Shown here: positions 58,001 through 64,000 of the stretch, piece by piece
How the letters are laid out: each line of letters begins with the position of its first letter
Numbering within the stretch: position 1 is the first letter of the stretch
NCBI GenBank assembly: GCA_030950365.1
Contig: JAUZRQ010000103.1
Coordinates: 1 to 64,000 of the forward strand
Length of the DNA: 64,000 nucleotides
Direction of reading: 5' to 3'
DNA from: Candidatus Zhuqueibacterota bacterium
GTDB taxonomy: Bacteria; Zhuqueibacterota; Zhuqueibacteria; Zhuqueibacterales; Geothermadaptataceae
The notes under the pieces: model-generated
Database searches by the model: none
What the model saw: only the letters and a program-made list of their open reading frames with translations
What the model was told of the DNA's origin: nothing
Program-made: the position numbers and the translations under genes

Positions 58001-58429
58001 ATGGGACATGCTATGGATCGCAAAATTCGCGTGCTTGTCGCCAAACCCGGGCTCGATGGTCATGATCGGGGCGCCAAGGTGATCGCCAGCGCCCTGCGGG
58101 ATGCCGGCTTCGAGGTCATTTACTCCGGCCTGCATCAGACGCCGGAACAGATCGTCGAAATTGCCCTGCAAGAAGACGTGGACGTCATCGGCATTTCCAT
58201 CCTGTCCGGGGCGCACATGACTCTTTTCCCGCGCATCATGGAGCTGATGCAAGAAAAAGGCCTCGACGACGTCTTGCTCACCGGCGGCGGTATTATTCCG
58301 CCGGAGGATGCCGAGAAGCTCGAGGCCATGGGCACCGGCAAAATTTTCGGACCGGGCTCATCCACGCAGGATATCATTCAATATATCCGCGAATGGGCCG
58401 AATCCCGCGAACAGACCGAGACCAAATGA
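58001..58429 (+). CDS. mcmA2: Methylmalonyl-CoA mutase, cobalamin-binding subunit
   Basis: The 142 residues have the B12-binding signature: [14 protein letters not shown] (DxHxxG with cobalt-ligating His), [16 protein letters not shown] and [16 protein letters not shown], with [11 protein letters not shown]. It is the partner of the mutase catalytic subunit upstream. An ATG at 58013 is an alternative start. A strong terminator follows at 58476, closing the meaB-mcmA1-mcmA2 operon. Confidence 0.95.
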   Translation: MGHAMDRKIRVLVAKPGLDGHDRGAKVIASALRDAGFEVIYSGLHQTPEQIVEIALQEDVDVIGISILSGAHMTLFPRIMELMQEKGLDDVLLTGGGIIPPEDAEKLEAMGTGKIFGPGSSTQDIIQYIREWAESREQTETK

Positions 58430-58475
58430 GTCTTGCTGGCCAACAAACCACAAAACATACGCTTGTTTTTCTTAC

Positions 58476-58502
58476 GCCGGGATGTTTTATCCCGGCTTTT
58501 TT
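58476..58502 (+). terminator. Rho-independent terminator of the mutase operon
   Basis: GCCGGGAT and ATCCCGGC form a perfect 8-bp stem with a GTTTT loop, followed directly by six T residues. This is a strong canonical terminator, 46 nt after the cobalamin-subunit stop codon. Confidence 0.92.
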
Positions 58503-58665
58503 GTTAATTGACCTACTGCTTTCCGAACCTTAATTCACGCCTGTTTTACTGCGAATCTTTTCGTTCCACTCAACTTAGTTTTCTTACTTTTTTAAACCTT
58601 TGCCGATAAATAGAACAGAAAGAAGCGCCTCAAAGGCTGTTGAATTTCACGACGGAGGTCATTTC

Positions 58666-60069
58666 ATGCACAAGGATGAGCCAATCCGGATACATGACAA
58701 TACATCCTCTCCCCATACCGCTACCAAAGTTCAACACCCAAAAGGATGCATACAAACGGGAAAAATCCTTGTCGTCGATGATAGTAAAGTGCAACTTGTC
58801 AGCATAACTGCCCATTTAAAAAAAGCCGGATACGAGGTCATCGAAACCACGGATGGCAAGCAAGCGCTCGTACTGGCGAAACAGAACAAGCCAGATTTAA
58901 TCATTTCGGATTATTTTATGCCCGAAATGGATGGGCCCGAACTGGGGAAAGCTATCAAATCCGACCCTGATATTTGTCATATCTATTTCATTCTAATTAC
59001 CGCCAACGAAAAGCAGTCGGACCGGTACAAAGCCTTGAATAGCTTTGCCGACGATTACCTGCAGAAACCGATAGCTCCTAAAGAATTGCTGGCAAGGGTA
59101 AATTCGGTTATGCGTATTGCCAAATTGCAAAGGGAACTAAAAGAACGAAACCTGCAATTGGAAGCGGCCATTAAAGACCTGGAACGGGCCAATATGAAGC
59201 TCAAAAATACCCAGGCACAATTATTACAACAAGAAAAAATGGCATCCATTGGTTTGCTGGCTGCCGGAGTGGCGCACGAAATCAACAATCCGATCTGTTA
59301 CGTGGATATGAATCTTGGTACCATGATGGAATACATCGATCCCATCGAAAAGGCTTTTGAGAAGGTGGATCGAATTATCGAGGTAATACCGGAAGACATC
59401 GGCGATCCAATCCGGGAGCGAATTCGGGCCTACCAGGATCTATATCAGAGTGAAGATATCCCGTTTATTCTGCAAGATATGAAGAGCATGATCAGAGAAT
59501 CAAGAGAAGGCTCTGAACGGGTGAAGGAAATTGTACAGACCCTGCGGGATTTCTCCCACGTGGATCACACCAAACGCCAGTACACCAATATCCACGACGG
59601 GTTAGACAGTACCCTAAAGATTGCCTGGAATGAGATCAAATACAAGGCCAAGGTGATCAAAGAATATGGCGATATTCCGGAAGTGTTCTGCTATCCACAG
59701 CAATTGAATCAGGTATTCCTGAACATCATCATTAATGCAGCACACGCCATCAAAGAAAAAGGAGAAATCCGCATTAAGACCTGGGCGGATGATAAGCAAG
59801 TATATATCGCCATCAGCGACACGGGCTGCGGTATTCCAGAAGAAAATCTGAGCAAGATTTTCGAGCCTTTCTTCACCACCAAGCCCGTCGGCAAGGGCAC
59901 AGGGCTGGGCCTGGCCATGTCCTACAACATTGTAAAAAAACATCAAGGTAAAATATCGGTTGAAAGTAAAGTCGGAGAAGGAACCACTATCACCATTATA
60001 TTACCCATTGAACCTGAAATAGGTGAGGATATGGAAGCCATGGAAGACGCAGGCTATGTCCAGACATAA
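58666..60069 (+). CDS. Receiver-histidine kinase hybrid
   Basis: Start at 58666 is chosen because GGAGG lies eight nt upstream; the longer frame from 58600 has no such signal. The 467 residues have an N-terminal receiver (about 32-150; [11 protein letters not shown] and Asp82 in [12 protein letters not shown]). A coiled coil follows (about 158-195), then the H-box [12 protein letters not shown] near 203 and an HATPase domain with [28 protein letters not shown] and [17 protein letters not shown]. There is no membrane segment, so it is a cytoplasmic kinase controlled through its own receiver. It is followed by receiver-PAS and receiver-HD-GYP genes, suggesting one signalling unit. Confidence 0.95.
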   Translation: MHKDEPIRIHDNTSSPHTATKVQHPKGCIQTGKILVVDDSKVQLVSITAHLKKAGYEVIETTDGKQALVLAKQNKPDLIISDYFMPEMDGPELGKAIKSDPDICHIYFILITANEKQSDRYKALNSFADDYLQKPIAPKELLARVNSVMRIAKLQRELKERNLQLEAAIKDLERANMKLKNTQAQLLQQEKMASIGLLAAGVAHEINNPICYVDMNLGTMMEYIDPIEKAFEKVDRIIEVIPEDIGDPIRERIRAYQDLYQSEDIPFILQDMKSMIRESREGSERVKEIVQTLRDFSHVDHTKRQYTNIHDGLDSTLKIAWNEIKYKAKVIKEYGDIPEVFCYPQQLNQVFLNIIINAAHAIKEKGEIRIKTWADDKQVYIAISDTGCGIPEENLSKIFEPFFTTKPVGKGTGLGLAMSYNIVKKHQGKISVESKVGEGTTITIILPIEPEIGEDMEAMEDAGYVQT

Positions 60070-60102
60070 ATAGACATTCAGAAATACAAAGGTGGGATTT
60101 GA

Positions 60103-60963
60103 ATGGACGCCACTATCCGTCTTATGTTTGTGGATGATGAAATAAATATTCTTCGAATGATTCAAAGGCTTTTACGCAATGAGCACTGGGAGATGCAGTT
60201 CGTTCGCAGCGGCGAAGAAGCCTGGGAAGCACTACAGGAACAGCCCGTGGATATCATTGTCACAGATCATCGAATGGAAGGCATGACCGGCACCCAACTG
60301 CTGGCGCGGGTGAAAGCCGCCTTTCCGGATACACTGCGGATCATTTTCTCCGGCTATACCGAAGTCAGCACGTTGACCGAGGCGATCAATCAGGGGAATA
60401 TTTACAAATTCATTCATAAGCCGATCAAAGAAGAGGATCTGCGATTGACGATCCGACGTGCGGTTGAGAATGTCCTGCTCATGCGCGAAAATCGCAAATT
60501 GACCGAAAAAATTCGCGCTCAAAATGAAGAATTGCGCCAGCTTAACGAAGAACTGGAGCTGCGCATTGAGCAACGCACGCGCGATTTGTATCTGCGGCAA
60601 AAGGCTCTCGAAACGGCTCAGATGGTCCTCGACAGCCTGCCCACGGCCGTAATCGGATTGGATATTGAAGGGACTATCGTCTATTGCAACAGCGCCTACT
60701 CCAGCTATTTCCACAAACAGCAGGGCGAAATCTTGGGGCAGATGTACGAGGATGTGTTACCAGAACCGCTACAAATGCTGATTGTCAAAACCCTGGAGAA
60801 AAAAGAGCCGAATCACTGGAAGGGCATGATTAGCGGCCAGACGATATGTGCCCAGACCGCCCTATTTTATCCGACGAAACAGACGACTGGACTTATCCTC
60901 TCTTGTTTTTTCTTTAAGCCGAAAACACGATTTGATGTATCTGAAAAATTTATAAGCAAATAG
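60103..60963 (+). CDS. Receiver-PAS protein
   Basis: The receiver (residues 1-120) has FVDDEINILRMIQRLL, phospho-acceptor Asp55 in IIVTDHRMEGMTG and the HKPIKEEDL lysine. A coiled coil at about 128-175 (ENRKLTEKIRAQNEELRQLN) leads to a PAS domain (about 180-270; MVLDSLPTAVIGLDIEGTIVYCN). The C-terminus, ending in FFFKPKTRFDVSEKFISK, has no output domain. The protein may be a sensing adaptor, or a truncated version of a longer signalling protein. It starts 33 nt after the kinase. Confidence 0.88.
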   Translation: MDATIRLMFVDDEINILRMIQRLLRNEHWEMQFVRSGEEAWEALQEQPVDIIVTDHRMEGMTGTQLLARVKAAFPDTLRIIFSGYTEVSTLTEAINQGNIYKFIHKPIKEEDLRLTIRRAVENVLLMRENRKLTEKIRAQNEELRQLNEELELRIEQRTRDLYLRQKALETAQMVLDSLPTAVIGLDIEGTIVYCNSAYSSYFHKQQGEILGQMYEDVLPEPLQMLIVKTLEKKEPNHWKGMISGQTICAQTALFYPTKQTTGLILSCFFFKPKTRFDVSEKFISK

Positions 60964-61012
60964 GCCAGAAATTGCAAGATTGTGAAACCTTAGAAAATTG
61001 TAGGAAGAAAAT

Positions 61013-62344
61013 ATGTCTGAATTGATGCACACCGTGGCCTCGAAACTGAAAATGCATTCTGTTCTGTTTGTTGATGATGAACCCAACATTTTAAGCTCAG
61101 TACAACGGATTTTGCGAAAGGCACCTTATAAGGTCCTAACTGCCAATTCTCCAGAATATGCTCTTGAAATCATTGCACAACAGTCCATCACGCTGGTCGT
61201 TTCTGACTTTCGAATGCCCACCATGGATGGTGTTACATTCCTTGAAAAAGTGCGGAAAATCAATCCCGATACGATAAGAATGTTATTAACTGGCTTTGCT
61301 GATGCAGAATCCGCCATTCGTGCGATCAATAATGGCCAGGTCTTTCGATACCTGAAAAAACCGATCAAGGAATCTGAACTCCTCGAAGCATTGCTTAGTG
61401 GCATTCAACAATACGAGCTGGTGGCGGAAAATCGACGATTAATGAGGCTCACGCAACAACAAAATGAGGAACTCAAAAGATTCAATCATGAGCTGGAAAA
61501 ACTGGTTCTCGAGCGGAGTCAGGAAATTATTCAGCAAAAGCGTGAACTTGAGCGCCTGTATACCCAACTCGATAACAGTTTCACCGAAATCATTCGGGCT
61601 TTTATGACCTTAGTTGAGATGAAGAATCCAAATATAGGCGGACATTCGCGTCGAGTTGCAGCCTTATCGCGTCGATTTTCCGAATTTTTAGAAATCCCCA
61701 AGCAAGAGGTGCGAGATATTGAAGTAGCGGCGTTGCTGCATGATATTGGAAAAATCACATTGCCGGATGAAATACTGGAAACGCCCAAAAGTGAGCTTTC
61801 ATCGCAGCAAATGGATTTATTAAACTCCCATCCGGAAATCGGTGCCTCCATCTTAAATGACATTCCTGATCTTAAAACCATAGCTAAAATCGTCGAAGCG
61901 CACCATGAAAATTACGATGGCTCTGGTTTTCCTAAAAAATGGAAAGCCCAGGAAATTCCTATTGGTGCCCGTATCATTGCAATATTAAATACCTTTGATC
62001 ATTTTATTTCCAAAGAACAACTGGAACGTTCCCTGCGATTAGAGCTGGCCATAGAATATCTTAAAGCTGAAAGTGGTAAGCGTTTTGATGCTCATTTCGT
62101 ACATCGTTTCATTGAATTTCTAAAATCATCCGCCAATTTTAAACGCGCCTTACGGGTGATTTCAGTCGATTTGGGTCACTTAGAAGCTGGCATGATGTTG
62201 GCTGGCGACGTGCGCACAGAATCCGGCCTTTTATTGCTAAGAAAAGACCAGATTCTCAATTCCATCATGATCCAGAGATTGCATCATTACCATAAAATTG
62301 ATCCGATTGTAATGCCGATTCAAATTTTCGAAGGGTCAAATTAA
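61013..62344 (+). CDS. Receiver-HD-GYP cyclic-di-GMP phosphodiesterase (RpfG-like)
   Basis: The 443 residues begin with a receiver (VLFVDDEPNILSS; Asp65 in LVVSDFRMPTMDG). A coiled coil (about 140-190) connects to an HD-GYP domain (about 200-345) with GGHSRRVAAL, LLHDIGKITLPDEIL and AHHENYDGSGFPKKW. In HD-GYP enzymes these residues bind metals and cleave c-di-GMP; here the GYP motif reads GFP. The last 75 residues form a small beta-rich domain (GHLEAGMMLAGDVRTESGLLLL). It follows the receiver-PAS gene by 49 nt and is probably the c-di-GMP output of this cluster. Confidence 0.93.
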   Translation: MSELMHTVASKLKMHSVLFVDDEPNILSSVQRILRKAPYKVLTANSPEYALEIIAQQSITLVVSDFRMPTMDGVTFLEKVRKINPDTIRMLLTGFADAESAIRAINNGQVFRYLKKPIKESELLEALLSGIQQYELVAENRRLMRLTQQQNEELKRFNHELEKLVLERSQEIIQQKRELERLYTQLDNSFTEIIRAFMTLVEMKNPNIGGHSRRVAALSRRFSEFLEIPKQEVRDIEVAALLHDIGKITLPDEILETPKSELSSQQMDLLNSHPEIGASILNDIPDLKTIAKIVEAHHENYDGSGFPKKWKAQEIPIGARIIAILNTFDHFISKEQLERSLRLELAIEYLKAESGKRFDAHFVHRFIEFLKSSANFKRALRVISVDLGHLEAGMMLAGDVRTESGLLLLRKDQILNSIMIQRLHHYHKIDPIVMPIQIFEGSN

Positions 62345-62880
62345 ATGCGCTTATGCACGTTATCCAGTTTCGTTTACACCTACGACTATTAACCTGTTAT
62401 TACAAGGCTTTGCTTGCTGACGGAGATAGCGCTATCCCAAACATTTTTGCAAGAACATCGTTATGCTAACGACTGGTGACCGCTTGCGCTAACAGCTATT
62501 CACCTTCTAAGCATTTTTGCATACCAAAGACAAAACGTTAGCAATCGAACTGGCCAATTCTCAGGTGATATTTTTCTGGATGTTCCTTCACAATTATGTT
62601 ATTTTGTTTAAAACTAAAGACAAAATGCATTTTTCCGATAATTTAATCACAAATGGAACCAATCAATCACAATGGGAAACTGCATATACATCTATCTCAT
62701 AGAGGGCTTTTGAATTGAGTGCGACAAAAGCACTTTCCCCACCTCTTATTTTTACGCATAGGGGAAACGTTTCCATGTGATGTCAGCCCAGACTACGATG
62801 TGCTGGGCCAAATACACCGGCAAAGGTTCATTTGGTTGAAAAGGATTTGATAAACTAACACAGTAAACCAAAACTCAGGG
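62345..62880. other. Intergenic stretch before cheY
   Basis: In this 536-nt AT-rich spacer a 12-bp palindrome, GATAGCGCTATC, lies at 62425-62436. A CGTTA-TGC-TAACG hairpin follows at 62459-62471. They may be an operator or a remnant repeat. A plus-strand frame at 62517-62702 lacks a domain and a ribosome binding site. Confidence 0.4.
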
Positions 62881-63264
62881 ATGATGGAGATGCAAAATAT
62901 TCGATTTTTAGCGGTAGATGATTCGCCAACCATGCGGCGAATCATTGTGAACACCTTAAAAAGAATTGGTTTTAATAACATTTCTGAAGCTTCCAATGGG
63001 AAAGAAGCGCTCGCTAAGATCTATAGCGAAAAAGTCGATTTTGTGATAACCGATTGGAATATGCCAGAAATGAACGGACTGGAATTAATTAAAGCCATCA
63101 AAACCGATGATAGCTTAAAAAATCTACCTATTTTGATGGTCACCACACGTGGAGTGAAAGATGATATTGTTGAGGCCATGAAGGCGGGAGTTTCAAGCTA
63201 TATTGTTAAGCCATTTTCGCCTCAAACCCTGAAAGAAAAAATCGAGCAAATTTTAAAATCTTAA
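62881..63264 (+). CDS. cheY: CheY-like response regulator
   Basis: A stand-alone receiver of 127 residues with FLAVDDSPTMRRI, the phospho-acceptor Asp58 in VITDWNMPEMNG, the conserved Thr in LMVTTRG and Lys in YIVKPFS. These match chemotaxis CheY and include the aromatic Tyr two residues before Lys. It should bind the flagellar or pilus motor when phosphorylated. No CheA is in the window. A CheZ-like gene follows after 23 nt, consistent with a chemotaxis cluster continuing to the right. An ATG at 62890 is an alternative start. Confidence 0.93.
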   Translation: MMEMQNIRFLAVDDSPTMRRIIVNTLKRIGFNNISEASNGKEALAKIYSEKVDFVITDWNMPEMNGLELIKAIKTDDSLKNLPILMVTTRGVKDDIVEAMKAGVSSYIVKPFSPQTLKEKIEQILKS

Positions 63265-63287
63265 CGCGTTTAGTTGGGAGGTGTTAA

Positions 63288-64000
63288 ATGGAGCAGATCG
63301 ATTTCAAACGCATCCTCAAGCAAATCGAAGAGATCCAGGCGCTCTTCATTATTGCACAACGGATCGCACCCTATTTCAAAGAATTGATCCAATTTATACA
63401 AGAAACCACCCCCATTATTGAAGAAATGAAAAACAGCATTTTAGAAAGCTCAAAAAAAATGCCGGCTGCTTTGGAACAATTGGATAAAATTACCGCTGCT
63501 ACAGAAACAGCCACAGTGGACATTCTTGATCGTCTTGATCAAATGCAAAAACGTGTGGATAATGCTTTAACAAGCATCCAAAAAATAAAATCCAACCTTC
63601 GTCAAGATTCAGAGGAGCCGCTAAATCGTACCAGCGATTTGACGGAACTTGAACAACTCGAACAAGATATTCTTGAAATTCAGAATGAAACATTTGATAT
63701 TATGAATTTATTGCAAGTTCAGGATATTACAACTCAGCAAATTATGGCGGCGAATAGTTTAATTGAATCTGTCCAGGGCAAGTTGGAGCAATTGACCTCT
63801 CGTTTTGGCCGCTTGGAAACGCAACCTGACATAGACCTCTATGCCCCCGAATCTAACGTTGGCCAGGACAAACAGCGCGCCTTTGATCCCAATGCTACTT
63901 TTGAAGACCGTAGCGATGTCCAGGCCATGGCTGATGCTATCTTAACCCAATCGGTGGTTTCAGAACAACCACGTTCAGAAAAAGAATCCAATCAGCACTC
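63288..64000 (+). CDS. CheZ-like protein, 3' partial
   Basis: The frame begins at ATG 63288, after GGGAGGTG, and runs open to the window end (237 codons). The protein is helical throughout. A segment near residue 140, LLQVQDITTQQIMAANSLIE, resembles the CheZ active region, where an Asp-Gln pair speeds dephosphorylation of CheY. It follows cheY by 23 nt. The middle helices (LDQMQKRVDNALTSIQKI) could form the long dimeric bundle of CheZ. The assignment rests on this motif and position and should be regarded as probable. The C-terminus is not visible. Confidence 0.65.
   Translation, partial: MEQIDFKRILKQIEEIQALFIIAQRIAPYFKELIQFIQETTPIIEEMKNSILESSKKMPAALEQLDKITAATETATVDILDRLDQMQKRVDNALTSIQKIKSNLRQDSEEPLNRTSDLTELEQLEQDILEIQNETFDIMNLLQVQDITTQQIMAANSLIESVQGKLEQLTSRFGRLETQPDIDLYAPESNVGQDKQRAFDPNATFEDRSDVQAMADAILTQSVVSEQPRSEKESNQH

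Overview
The window reads as chromosomal DNA of a Gram-negative bacterium of the FCB type, with candidate division KSB1, Calditrichota and Marinimicrobia as the best comparisons. The main clue is three secreted proteins (21061-21882, 32674-35121, 37810-46134) that end in the same FlgD-like sorting module, starting with a YPNPFNP motif and finishing in a short basic tail. That module is known from type IX-like secretion in this part of the tree. The phylum is an inference: there is no rRNA, tRNA or ribosomal gene in the window to anchor it.

Layout. 1-4990 is an AT-rich accessory block: an unknown partial gene, a 662-aa protein ending in a two-helix channel-like module, a three-helix membrane protein, an NtrC-like regulator with an altered GAFTGA loop, and a methyltransferase broken by an in-frame TGA. 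5000-9060 holds an enoyl-reductase-like protein, a DUF433/DUF5615 pair whose second gene is broken by an in-frame TAG, a ferredoxin, a nuclease-PDZ lipoprotein and a vapBC-like pair. 9180-21030 is mostly GC-rich housekeeping and repair: glutamate dehydrogenase, a TPR protein, a LytS/LytR-type two-component pair, a haem-binding protein, an AraC-O6-alkylguanine methyltransferase fusion, SbcD, SbcC and an esterase.

21060-46134 is a long minus-strand run of surface and signalling genes: a small YD-repeat sorting protein, a 1855-aa SBBP/RHS protein with a unique C-terminus, a pseudo-receiver, a GAF sigma-54 activator overlapping a transmembrane Ser/Thr kinase with a beta-propeller, a secreted glycosidase-like protein, a lipoprotein, and a 2774-aa protein built from four long N-terminal repeats and seven CARDB domains.

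46670-64000 is on the plus strand. It carries two HDOD proteins, a homocysteine methyltransferase/methylene-THF reductase fusion, a VWA protein, a GT9-GT2 glycosyltransferase pair, the methylmalonyl-CoA module (MeaB, mutase catalytic subunit, B12 subunit) ended by a clear terminator, and a signalling cluster (receiver-histidine kinase, receiver-PAS, receiver-HD-GYP, CheY, and a CheZ-like gene cut by the window end).

The strongest candidate for an undescribed system is 2-4986: an unknown protein, an alpha/beta sensor fused to a channel-like membrane module, a small membrane partner and an AAA+ regulator, tightly spaced in one direction. A second is the co-oriented kinase, sigma-54 activator, pseudo-receiver and RHS-protein set at 21061-32452.
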